Source: Floccularia luteovirens (Eukaryota; Basidiomycota; Agaricomycetes; Agaricales; Squamanitaceae). Taken from it: DNA of 64,000 bases. The first letter of the stretch is position 1, and the number at the start of each line of letters is the position of its first letter. Below the pieces are notes generated by a model that saw only the letters and a program-made list of their open reading frames with translations, was not told the DNA's origin and did no database searches. A program made the translations under genes and the position numbers. Shown piece by piece: positions 12,301-22,911 of the stretch. The stretch covers positions 930,001 to 994,000 of the forward strand of contig VSJF01000010.1 of assembly GCA_009739215.1 (NCBI GenBank), given 5' to 3'.

Positions 12301-13482
12301 GGGAATTTCTTGTATGAGGAGGTAGAGTAGGTGACGTGACTTTCTTCAGAGGCTCAATGATAAGTTCATCAAGGTCATATTCCAGATGTTGTCCTTCCTT
12401 GCCCTGATTGGTGTATTTACGAGCTGCAGCCACTAGATGTGGGCGCAACTTTGGCTGGCTTGCTGCAAGTTGGTATGCAAGAGTTTATAACACATATTGG
12501 GCGGTGCTCAGCTTGTCCACATCATGAACAAAAAAAAACGATGCACCCAATGATTTACAGTTAGGGTTAGTGTTGTCGAGACGTCTAGCCATTTCATAGG
12601 CAAGGGTAGACTTTCCAGTCCCAGCACCACCACTGAGGACGTAGATCAGAGGGTCGTTTCCGCCTAAATCGGGACCGAGCGTCCAGTTTGTCATGTCGTT
12701 GAGTAAATCTATTCGTGTTCCCGGAAGGACCCCGGATCGAGTTGGATTGAGTGATGAAATGTATCCAGAATTAACGCGTGGAAGACTTTTCAGTGCATTC
12801 ATAGCTAGTTCCTCCACAACACCGTTGAGTAACTGTTCAATTTTTATCTGTCCCTGAAACTTTGTGGTACATCAGTCGTTACATATAGACAATCATGTTG
12901 AAGGACACGTACCGAGAAATTCCTTGTTGCGCCAGCAACATCTTGTCTAAGTTTCACCAACGTGTCTGCGTTGCTTTTGCCTTCATAAACCGTTTTCTGC
13001 GTGATTGTATTAAATTTGCTGCTTCGCTGTTGATATCATTGAGCTTCCTGCAACGAGTTTTGTAAACAGTAGTAAAAGCAGAGATTATAGACATCCAACC
13101 TGATAAGATCGTTTACCCTATTGTCTAGTTCAGGAGAGTTTACAGACCACCCATGTTTTCCCATTCCTGCTTCGGATCCGATATTCGCAGCATCTTTGTG
13201 AGTACTTTCTATGATCTCGGCAAGATTTTTCATCTCTTTTGCCAAGCGTTTTCGCTGCTCTTCATTTCCACGAACTTGCTACAGGAAAAAAGGGTTGGTT
13301 TTGTGGATGTATCCTTGTCGGATATCGGGACATACAATGACCATTCCAATCAACAATTCTAATGCAGAGAATGCCGCTGGCAAACCGGGAATAATGCTTG
13401 ATGCACCTTTCCCTACTCCAACAATCTGTTGTGCTGCATTCAAGATGTCATCGATCGCCTGACTAGCTTTGGAAGAAGACAT
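9376..13482 (-). pseudogene. NACHT-WD40 NLR-like (STAND NTPase) pseudogene
   Basis: Fungal NLR-like proteins sense non-self or damage signals through repeats and oligomerise through the NACHT ATPase. The N-terminal helical domain starts at MSSSKASQAIDDIL (13482). The NACHT domain has Walker A GGAGTGKST (about 12620-12650), then a winged-helix-like region (12285 down to 11230). WD40 repeats (LEYSPDGSLIVSSSDDGPVK, IAWSPDGRWIVSGSDDK and others) run from about 11000 to 9800. A closing exon, 9693-9376, ends with a motif containing GWVIRKKDDKKLCWIP, typical of the family tail. The gene is broken. There is an in-frame TAA at 12485-12487 between QYVL and TLAYQLAASQ. The Walker B/DALDEC segment is missing between KKVTSPTL and LLIQEIPKLHF near 12330, with a frame change. 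Several frame offsets lie in the WD40 part. Introns are visible near 13370-13275 and in the 13120-12840 region. Confidence 0.8.
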
Positions 13483-15693
13483 TGGTTGAAAAGACTTCTG
13501 GATTATTCTATGCAATGATTGAGATGAGGAACAAGAGACAAAGGATGGAGGAATGTATTGTGGGTTTAGTGGTGGGAGTAAAACGACGGGCGTCAGTTCA
13601 GAGCTATAAAATTGGGTTCATTGGAGGAACAGCCCGGTTTACACCTGTCTCCCAGAGTCCCATATAAGGCCAGATGAGTGTGCTTTGGCAGCTGTGAATC
13701 AAATGTCCTATGATAGCTGATAAAATCCACCTTTCGGAATCGCGAAAATGGAATTTATGGGATGTTTATGAAACGGACCGAATTCGATAGAAAGGATAGA
13801 GTTCGTGATTGCGATTGTAATAACCATGATATGGGGGATATGTTTTCCAAGGTCGTGTTTGCAGCCAGACGCAAGGGGTGCGAAGTGGTGAAATTCTGGG
13901 AGGATACATAATCGTCGAGTAAGATGGGAAGGCTGCTGTTTGAAATGAAATTCCCGTTCGACAGGCTCATTACTACACATATCTCGGGCGAACGTATCAT
14001 GAATTCCTGAGCCATACCTTCATTTACAGTAGATGAAAAGAAAAAAAAAGCATATTAATATCATGCCTTATTTATGTAAGTAAAATCTTGTGAAGTGACA
14101 CAAAGCAACGATGATTTAGAAGTAATCCGTAACCAAATATATTCCACGAAATTACATAGATGGTGAGTAACCATAACCGATATGATGATAGAGTGGTATA
14201 TGAAGTGGTGGGAGTCGTTTGAACTCCTGTGGATTGACCGAGGGATCCTTGACAATATGTATATAATTATGTGAACGCCATGCCGCGCTTATCACGCTAT
14301 GAGAAGAATGAATGTCAGTTTACTCATACTTGAAGTTTGTTGTATACTTACCTTCTTTCCAGTTCTTTTGAACGATACAGTGAGTTGGTTCTCCTTGTCA
14401 ATTCAAGGGTAATAGTAAAGATCAAATTCGGAGTGAAGGAAAGTAGTGTGATGGAACCACCAGAGTAAAACAGAAAACTGATGAAATTTAACACTAAACG
14501 AACAGGATATTCCTTTTTTAAAGTTTGTTCTCAATTATGGCAGGGAAAAAAACCACAACTTTGACCAGGTAAAATGAGGCATTTCGTATTATTAGACTGT
14601 TGCTACCAGATTTCCAGCTCGATTATTCCCGGTAGAAATAAATATCTTGGCGAGTGCATATTGAGTTTCTTGAGCTCTATTCGCACTCCCAACGCAGAAC
14701 ATGCCTCCGTGCAAAGCAACGCTACTAATATCTTCATAGTGTTTTGCATGTCCAGGGAGAGGTCGTTTTCAGCTTTCGCAGTCGCCAGGTGGGGCTCGGG
14801 GATAGAGGATCACCCCGTACAGATATCGAACGTTTCAATTTGCATCTTGAGTGATTCGTTTGAACAAGTGTATGACGACTCGGAGCACAAGACATGACAG
14901 ACGGGAGTGTTGATGAATCGATCTTTTACTTGAGAAACAGAAAGTATCGTGTACCTCTTTGTCCCTGAAAGAGAACAGGAATCACTCACAACTAAGGCAA
15001 AATGGAATACTCGTCCATGACCACACTTGAACCCTTGGTAGTTTAGAAAAGTTTGTATCGTACGTGCCGCTTGGGATTAGCATCGAAACCCCTTTTTTTG
15101 TGTAGCATCTGGTGAGGTTAGAAATTAGCAGCAATGATCTAGTTCGGAACCAGGCGACTTTGGTTGGAACGGATAATCGACTTATAAGGAGCGACAGTTT
15201 GTTTTGGGATTTAGAATTTTAAGTATATGCATCTCCTAGATTGGATTGGTTCACTACGGCTTTCCTGGTTAGCTCACGTGTTTGAACTTAAGTTGGATGA
15301 ATGAGACTTTTAATTATTATTATAATATCATCGTAAAGGAATTTTTCAACGAATCCAGTACCGGAACGCAAGTAGTCGACATTGTATGATACATTTTTGC
15401 CAATAGCAGAGGCTGCATACATATTAGTGATCTATGTTGGAGACTTGTAGTGCGTAGATATTGCTTGAAGCAAAATAAATTCAAACCCTAAATGGCATGA
15501 CAGATCCCCGCTCGTGCGTTCATCACCACTCAACGAAAACGTCTTCCCTTCCCAGCTTCAAATTGCTTCAAGAAAGCAGTTAGATCATGCACTGACATAT
15601 ATAGAGTGCCTTCCAGTTCTCTGATTTCCAAAACATCCACTCTTGACAAGTCAAATCAAATCTTCATAGGAGTTCCATCGAGAAAAAAAGATT
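13483..15693. other. Gene-poor interval upstream of the NLR pseudogene
   Basis: About 2.2 kb with only short, unconvincing frames. One on the plus strand at 14574-14897 (107 codons) shows no domain or signal peptide. AT-rich stretches dominate. It must contain the promoter of the NLR-like gene, which reads left from 13482. Nothing else can be assigned. Confidence 0.5.
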
Positions 15694-15915
15694 TTAATCG
15701 CACCTTTCCGGTTGTTGCGCATCATTGAAGAACCGGACAAAGTCGGCAATTTTCCTGATAAACCCGCCCCAACTACCTGGTTGGATCGAATCTTCCATGA
15801 AACGAGTCCTGATGCTCCGTGTCCGCACCGTATGCGTATCTCCCTGATACATAGGAGCTGCGTAGCATATGAACACTAGGCTTAAAATGGACATAATGAT
15901 ATATGTGTAACGCAT
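15694..15915 (-). CDS. Small secreted peptide precursor candidate
   Basis: The encoded protein is 73 residues if started at the second Met of the frame (MRYTYIIMSILSLVFICYAA), or 81 from 15939. The first 20 or so residues form a textbook signal peptide with a likely cut after CYAA. The remaining part, near 53 residues, holds a basic segment with dibasic-like sites (TVRTRSIRTRF) and a C-terminal amphipathic helix (GGFIRKIADFVRFFNDAQ). It ends with a single cysteine next to the last residue. No family is recognised. It could be an effector-like or peptide-hormone-like secreted product, or an antimicrobial-type helix. The frame has no neighbour of related function. Expression evidence is lacking. 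Confidence 0.4.
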   Translation of the reverse strand: MRYTYIIMSILSLVFICYAAPMYQGDTHTVRTRSIRTRFMEDSIQPGSWGGFIRKIADFVRFFNDAQQPERCD

Positions 15916-16602
15916 TTTAAATGATTCTATAGATTTCATGTCAGTACTTAAGGACTTGAAATAAAATAATTGAAGTTGGGGATATTACTTGTTACACTCT
16001 ACCTAGCTATGGGAGTAAGCTGCGACAGGGATGTGAGATGATACATCAGTTGCCACAATCTGTTGCTGTGTCCCTCGTTAATTAGCGCTGTTACATACAC
16101 AGCACAGTTATTCTCAGATAAAAATTCTGAGCCATCTCATCTGGTCATGCCGGTGATGAAGCCCACATGATTCAGAATTGTAATGTTCCCAACCCCCCGA
16201 TCCCGAGAGCTGTCAGTCCTATAATTAAGGCTATAGAATTCTTGTTTTGTATACTTACGCGGACGCGCAGCGGGATCAAATATAAAACATAATGCATGCA
16301 ATCCATTATTTATTTATTTAATTTTCTATGTATCAACATAAAAAGCGCTACCATGCTCAACAAAGGTAGATCGAACCAGATTTCTTTTATTTATAAATAG
16401 CATAGAACCCAGGACACTACTCAGTAGAATCATGTCTAATCTATGACGCTCTGCCTTCCACCAAAAAACAAGGAAATGATTGTAGTGGGAAAAGATGGGT
16501 GGTATGGATGCGTTGTGTGTGGGGGGGTATGTGAGTATTTGAGGTAGGTAATACACACAGGTCTATTCGGTACCAGTATGGGGGAGATGAGGAATGACAG
16601 TG

Positions 16603-18412
16603 TTATGAGCAATCTTCAATACCAATAGCATCGCTGATAGCGTCGACCAGAATATCGTTGGAATCTCCCGCAACATGCCACATCGCGAAGCCCATCAAGC
16701 CTTGGTTGGAAATGAATTCACCTTTCGCAGCTGGCGTAAGGGAGTATTTTAGTTGTAGCCCAAAGTAAGCCAATCAGTTGGTACTTACCAAAACTCTTCG
16801 CATCATCGTACGAAACCATGACTTCAGATGTTTTGTTGTAAACAAAAGGCTATTTGGAAACATGTTATTAACAGGTGTTCCTTTCTCATTTTATCGGGTA
16901 TACACATACCGTTTGGCTGCAATCATCGAAACTAGAAACAATCCCATCTGCTGGGGTTCCGTCACTCTTGAGGAAACCATTGGAGATCAAGCCCCAGAAG
17001 TTGAAGACACCACTTGGACCAACGGAGTTACCACACTGGTCGGTAGCTGAAAGATCACAAAGCATTGGAATAAGCACCAGAACAAGCGTGGAAGTTAAAT
17101 GAAAACTAACTTGGAGCACTGGAAATGTCACTATCTCCGAGCGGTTGGTTAGCCTTGTTGAAAGCCGGGTATGAAGCGAGGTTGCCTGAGCTATCCAAAG
17201 CGGCGCTGGGATCGACTTGGAAACTGTGACCATAAGCTGCTACACCAAGTGCAATCTACACAAGTCAGAAATTAGTTAAATTTGCGGTAATCACTATACG
17301 ATGCGGATCACTTTACCTTGTTGGCTGGGAATTTTGCATCAGTCCATGCCTTAACTGCCGATACAGCTGATCCTGCTTTGGTTGGGGCGCAAGAATCGTC
17401 AAGTGGAGCATTCGGGCCAACACCTGTCGACCAAGATCCCCAAATATCGTAGTTCATAATTGCTGTAAAATTGAGTTATAATTATAAGCGGAAGATTACA
17501 TATATGAATAATAAGTAGTGCTTACCAATGTGATCCAGCACATCCGCAAATGCACTAACATCAGTCATTGGTGTATTATCAGGGCCCATGAATGGAGTAA
17601 TTCCAACAGCAGCGGATAGGGTCAATTTCGAACCAACAGGGTCTTGTTTGAGTTCTTGCAAGAAGGAGAGGAAGTTTGCAGAGTCTTGGGGAGAGATTGC
17701 ATTACAGCCAATGCCTTGCTTGCCAGGATATTCCCAACTAAGTGATAATCTTAGATTGATTGATTAATTCCGAGAAGTAATAGACGCACTCAAAATCAAT
17801 GCCATCAAGTTGATTAGCTGTTGCAAAATCTGTGATGGTCTTTACAAATATCGTTCTATTCTCGGGAGTTGCCACAGCCGGTGAAAAGTAAATTGAACCT
17901 GTCCAGCCACCGATTGATACGGATGCAGCAACATTCTGCACAGCAATTGTTAATTTCTTTTGCCGATGATTAAAAAAAAATTTACGCACATTCTTGCGAG
18001 CTTCAGCGACGAAATCGGGGAGCACAGCAGCACTAGTATCATCCATCGAAAGCTTGGATGTGTCTGGGGTTGTTATACTATTATTTGTTACAGATTTTAG
18101 TATGAAGCAACCGAGACAATAGGAGTAAAAACCAACGTACGCAAATGCAAAAGTCATAGCAGTATATTTCGACCACGAGATATTACTGGGAGGGAAACTA
18201 TTTCCTAGCCATGCTGGATACCATGCAGTGGCAAGAATCTCTTGTGGGGCATCAGGATTTGATGAAGGGATATTCGTCGTTGATGGCTGAGCCGCCGCAA
18301 GAGCCACCGCAGTTGGGGGAGCAAGCGAGCAAGTAGGTGTTGCGAAAACGATTGAAGGAGTTGCCAGCAACAAGATAGATAACAAGGTAGTCAGTTGGCA
18401 ATATCTAGCCAT
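16603..18412 (-). CDS. GH18 chitinase, secreted
   Basis: Family 18 glycoside hydrolase that cuts chitin, used in hyphal growth, autolysis or feeding. It starts with a signal peptide (MARYCQLTTLLSILLLATPS). The catalytic barrel begins at ATAWYPAWLGNSFPPSNISW. It contains the substrate strand VSIGGWTGSIYFS and the active-site motif DGIDFDWEYPG, whose last Asp is completed across an intron (GA then T) near 17738. Later segments include LTLSAAVGITPFMGPDNTPM, IMNYDIWGSWSTGVGPNAPL, IALGVAAYGHSF and a C-terminal MGFAMWHVAGDSNDILVDAI, ending IGIEDCS. The DxxDxDxE motif is intact, so it is probably active. There are at least seven short introns. No separate carbohydrate-binding domain is seen. A TATATAAAAG box lies on the same strand at about 18628-18637, 220 bases upstream. 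Confidence 0.95.
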
Positions 18413-19663
18413 TGTTGGTTCTGAAAAAAAACAAAAAGAGAAGAGATTTCAGATACAACCGTTGAGGAGGTTTAAAAGGGCAAGTGAATCAGACCGCTTA
18501 CCTCTGGTTCGAGTATTTAAGGCACAAAAAATAATTGAAATCGTGCCGAGTATGCAAGGCTCGCAAGTTTAAAAGCGGAATCAAAGGATCGGCAAAGGCT
18601 TGGAGACATGAGGCGATGAATGAGTGCTTTTATATAACTCTGAACTGCATTAGTCCATGATGCATGAGGATTTGGTCAGCCAGTTCAACTTGATGATCAT
18701 TGTTTCCTATTTTTTAATCATCTTGCTACGAGTTTGGTTCTGTCACTAAAAGTTTTACATTGCCGTTTATGGGTACAAAAGGAGTTGGAGTTGCTGGGAA
18801 AACCAAGGAACACGCACAATGCACACCTATCTTAGCTAAGCGCCGTTCAAATGTCATCCGTCGGAAGTTGTGATTTGATGGTTGGTGTACAAATATAACA
18901 GTTTCCTGTACAAATAACGACGAAGAACACTGGAAATTTCAAAGTTCTCAGCCTTCATGAATATATAATAAGCAGATAATGCATACGACAAACAATGAGG
19001 CGATACATGTACGATCTAACGATTTAACAGAACCCGAAAATAAAATCTTACTCCCACTCCAAGAAAAAACAAACATACTCTGATCCGTTGACACTCCGGC
19101 TCAACGGCATTTGAGCGCATAATTTAACAGCACTGCCCACCTAGCAACGACATCTCCACCTCCAAGCTTAAATTTCCCTGATGGTATCGATAGTCAGACT
19201 GGAAGGCTGGCGCATTTACACGCTCGAAAAAGAAACTCGTTACATCTCGAAATGATCAATACTACTTTCGGGTGTCGGGGGCTAACCTGCAATCAAAGCA
19301 AGGACACGTTGAATGTCATAGTGTATATGTATAAATATCAAGGCAGTGGATGAGATCCTAGTATAGCTGGAAAAGGCTGCAGTATGTACCGCGCATGTTT
19401 TGATCTGGCACCAGTTATCAAGTGACTGGGTGATTGAGGAATTGATGTATGGATGTATGATGACTTTGCAATCTTCACAGAGAATAGATAGATAGGAGTA
19501 TGGAAGGCATGGTTTGCAAGTACTTCAAATGAAAAACATGACGTGACGTATATAGAACCCGCATCGAAACACAAAGAAATACTAAACTATGTGAGCTGAT
19601 AACGAATATGTAGACGCGGGGACAAGCAAACTCACAGTTAAGTCATTATGCATTAACATTAAA
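18413..19663. other. Interval between chitinase and JTB-like gene
   Basis: Promoter side of the chitinase gene (reads left) and 3' flank of the JTB-like gene (also reads left). I see no supported coding sequence. A TATATAAAAG element on the minus strand near 18628-18637 may belong to the chitinase promoter. Confidence 0.5.
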
Positions 19664-20295
19664 TCACCGCCTCCCACCTCTAACGAGGCCAATTCTAGCA
19701 GCCAGCTGCCGTGCCTGCATTGCTTGCAGGTGCTTCGACCGCATGAATAGCACGCTCAAGGCGACGACAGCAAACAACACGTTACAAGCAACAAATTCAT
19801 AGAAATCAGCACGCTCTTGAGAAACAATGCGGCCACATGATTCCCAGGCAAGTATCTCGCCTTTTGCATGCTGAGAACTGGTATGGTCAGGCGCAGTTAC
19901 TGGAGAGTCTGGATCAGAGATTGTGTCGTTAACACAATGCACCAGTCGACGGTTTCCAAATGGCTTGCAAAACGGTTGTCCCAGCTAGGATAGGTGAAGA
20001 AGGAAACTGGTTAGGCATAATTTTTGAAACTGTGCCAGTGATAAACATAGCGTACGGCATCATGGGGGCATGGTTCACATGTTCCAAATGGCTTGCACAC
20101 AAGATGATTGTCCTTCTCCGCAGGTATTGCAGTCTGGGGGTCATTTTGTTGTGCGAGAACTAAATGGCAAACGAAGATCAAGCATAAACTACAAATATAC
20201 ATGAACATGAAAAAGTTAATATTCTTAAACAGAGTTGAATTCACTTACAAACATAATGTAGAAAAAGATGCCAACTTTGGCTTTCGCAGCAGCAT
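19664..20295 (-). CDS. JTB-like single-pass membrane protein
   Basis: Three exons (20295-20249, 20188-20056, 19984-19664) join in phase to give 166 residues. A signal peptide (MLLRKPKLASFSTLCFLCLI, cut near VLAQ) is followed by a Cys-rich lumenal part: CKPFGTCEPCP, then PFCKPFGNRRLVHC across an exon join, then ESCGR. ERADFYEFVACNV leads into one membrane helix (LFAVVALSVLFMR) and a short basic tail (ending ARIGLVRGGRR). The spacing of the cysteines, the SC...ER.xFYEF block and the single helix match the animal Jumping Translocation Breakpoint (JTB) family, whose molecular role is poorly known. The likely place is the ER/Golgi or plasma membrane. The gene diverges from SRP19 with about 177 bases between starts. 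The family call is from motif memory, not a search. Confidence 0.65.
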
Positions 20296-20472
20296 CTGTA
20301 GAGCATGAAAGACGCTATAGGTGAGAGATGGTCAGCAAGAGAGCGCGCCAAATTACTAGGTGTTTCAGCCTCGTGGGAAGAATGAACCCTAACCAAGAAT
20401 CTTTTCGAGGCCAACTGACCCTTACGCGACTTACTCGCATACAACGATAATCTTAACAGAAAAAGAGCATCT
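20296..20472. promoter_or_regulatory. Shared divergent promoter, JTB-like / SRP19
   Basis: 177 bases separate the start codons of the minus-strand JTB-like gene (20295) and the plus-strand SRP19 gene (20473). Both promoters and 5' leaders must fit here, so a bidirectional promoter is likely. Both proteins belong to the secretory route, which makes co-expression plausible. No specific factor site is identified. Confidence 0.55.
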
Positions 20473-21486
20473 ATGTCCCGCAGAGCAATTATCGAAGAAG
20501 AGTTTGATGACGACACGGAGCTTCCTTTGCCAACTCATCTTTTACCGAACACAGGAGCGCGTGGACCTCTTCTCGAGGAGCTTCATATCTCTGATGACGA
20601 ATTCGAGCCCTCGCAGCAAGCAGGTCCCGCATCACCTCCTCGTCCGCAATTTGATAACACTAAACAGAATGCAAAGAATACAGTAACGGACATCACACCG
20701 TATAAGATGTGTGTTGCCTCCACTTTTTTCGTACAGATAACTATATAGAAGATTCCAGGTGGACATGTATCTATCCCATATATCTGGATGCAAAGCGTCC
20801 CTATGGGACTGGACAACGTAGGGTGGAACGTGCAAAGAGTTTATGGTGGCCGCTTAGCAAGGATATCGCAGACGCCGCGAATCGATTGAGCCTTGGCACT
20901 CTTCACGAAGTGAACAAATCACATCCAAGAGATTGGGAAAATCCTGGTCGAGTACGTGTGCAATGGAAAAAAGACGGCAGGCTCATGAATCCAGCAATCA
21001 AGACAAGTAAGTTGCTGCTTTACCACATTAATTTTCTACATTCTCATCTCTCGTCGCGTAGAGAAACAGCTGTTGGAAATGATATGCTTCCAAATACAAC
21101 ACCTCAAGCCGGAGAATATCCCTAAACCACCTTACAATCTATCACCAAAGGAAACAGAAGATCAATCGGCCCAACAGAAAGCCATAACCAGTGCGCAAAA
21201 CAAAGGCAAGCAACCTACAGCCGCGAAGTCAAAGTCATCGGCCGATGTGCAAGTCAAGCATTCTAGTAATCACCGTCTTCCCATTCCGCCCGAGCCATTC
21301 CCTCCATTCCCGAGTCGACTCTCTGCATACTCTCCCGTCATCCCTAGTGGTGTGCTACTCGAAACAATTAAAGCAGGTATGAAAGGAACGGAAAATCCTA
21401 TGTTTGGTGGTATGCCAGGTGCACCTGGTATGGGTGCTGGTGGTGTGCAGAAAGGAAAGCGGAAGGTACTACGTGTGAGACAGTAA
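20473..21486 (+). CDS. SEC65: Signal recognition particle subunit SRP19 (Sec65)
   Basis: SRP19 binds SRP RNA and helps load SRP54, so that ribosomes making secretory proteins are targeted to the ER. The exons 20473-20699, 20759-21006 and 21062-21486 keep phase and give 299 residues. The N-terminus is acidic (MSRRAIIEEEFDDDTELPLP). The SRP19 fold starts at WTCIYPIYLDAKRPYGTGQR and continues through ANRLSLGTLHEVNKSHPRDW, NPGRVRVQWKKDG and KKQLLEMICFQI. As in other fungi, there is a low-complexity extension and a basic end (GKRKVLRVRQ). The first intron (59 nt) ends at CCAG, and using this acceptor places WTCIYP directly after ITP, as expected. Reading frame is clean throughout. Confidence 0.96.
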
Positions 21487-22911
21487 ATGAAAAGTAGTGT
21501 AAAGAAGATTATAGTTAAATCATGTTAACATTGGTTCTGTAGAATTCAATATATCTGACTTTGCAAAAACGTTTTATTATTTATTTATCTTATCTTATTT
21601 TCCACGGTCTTTTTGGGGCATCATCAGTGATTAGCGGTGATAAGGATTGATAATGATGATCGATAAGAGAATCATAAGGTCGTTGCGACTTGTTGCCATC
21701 CGTCTATATCTTGAGTTCATGTATGCATGCTGTACCACTCTGTTCTTTCCACCACATACACCATGATCACCATGTATATTTCATAACAGAACAACTGTTG
21801 TGTTCACAGTTCACATATATCGTGTGCACACAACAAATCATCTCACCTCCTTTGCTTTTCCAATATAGCCAATCTGTGTGCACAATTGAATATACTGTAC
21901 TGAATGCCCCTTCTGTGATCGCTTCTCAAGTTCAAACGTTCATACATTTGACTATTGCCCGTATGTTTCTTTCTATCTCACTCCTCTCTGCGGAATTAAC
22001 AACAGGGGTAACATGAGTTTGTCGCATTTTATGGCCGCATGTAAGATTATGAGCATAGGAGTTATGCGGTGATGGGCAACTCGCCTCGTATATACAGGTT
22101 CCCCGTATTCCTGAACCATGGACCCATAATGCCTGTTTGTAACGACGGCTAATCGTTTTCAAGTGAACACATTTACTTGCTTCTCAGGTATTTTTTTCTT
22201 TTCACCTCGAGGTTGTGGCAAAAATAATAGTGTTTTTAGGAGCGGGACTTACCCGGGTGTAAAGCGAGAATCTGATGACGTAAAGAGACACGCAGCATCA
22301 ACACATAAAGATTCAAATATCCAGTCCAATCGAATCGGCAGCGTTTCAAAGTTTTGCACTGGAAGAAATGGCCGCCACTCATGCCACAAATCCATTATAG
22401 GCGGTCAATAATTAGAAGATTCTAGAAAATGATATTTACACTCGGACCGCAAACGTAAAAGTTGTAAGAGTGTTAAATGTTAATGCTGAAGGTACCATGC
22501 TACTGTTTCTGTATTACCGCTAGGCGTAATCATTACTGATGATTTACGCGAATGCAACAAAAAGCACCCTTGCTTGGTAGGGGTCTCATGACAATAGAGC
22601 AGCCGGGGAAGACCGAATCACGTGTGGATAAAGATTAGTTTCCTAATTGGGCAGAGTAGGTCAGAATATTGAGACGTTCCTCCTAATTCGACTTGTATCG
22701 ATCGATCATGCACCATGCTCTCTGCACTTCCGAAGCACAGCTGTCTTGCCATACAAACAACCACTACCCTTCTCTCCTACTTCTTCCTTTCTTTCATCCA
22801 CATCTTTCACCGCGTTGTCTCAACGCGTTTACCTCGTTGATTCTCTAGTCATCTCAGTCTTGTCAGATCATCCTGCTTGCTGTGTTGCTGCACTTTCAAT
22901 ACTTTCCAAAA
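21487..22911. other. Interval between SRP19 and carboxylesterase
   Basis: Contains the SRP19 3' flank and the carboxylesterase promoter. Bases 22740-22830 are pyrimidine-rich (TTCTCTCC, TTCTTCCTTTC), consistent with the core promoter of the next gene. Short frames inside, such as 21690-22016 and 22163-22411, have no recognisable domain. No gene supported. Confidence 0.5.

Noticed and set aside
17738..17830. Glu in place of Asp in the GH18 motif DGIDFE
   Set aside because: An artefact of reading into the intron. The codon is split (GA then T), giving the normal DGIDFDWE.
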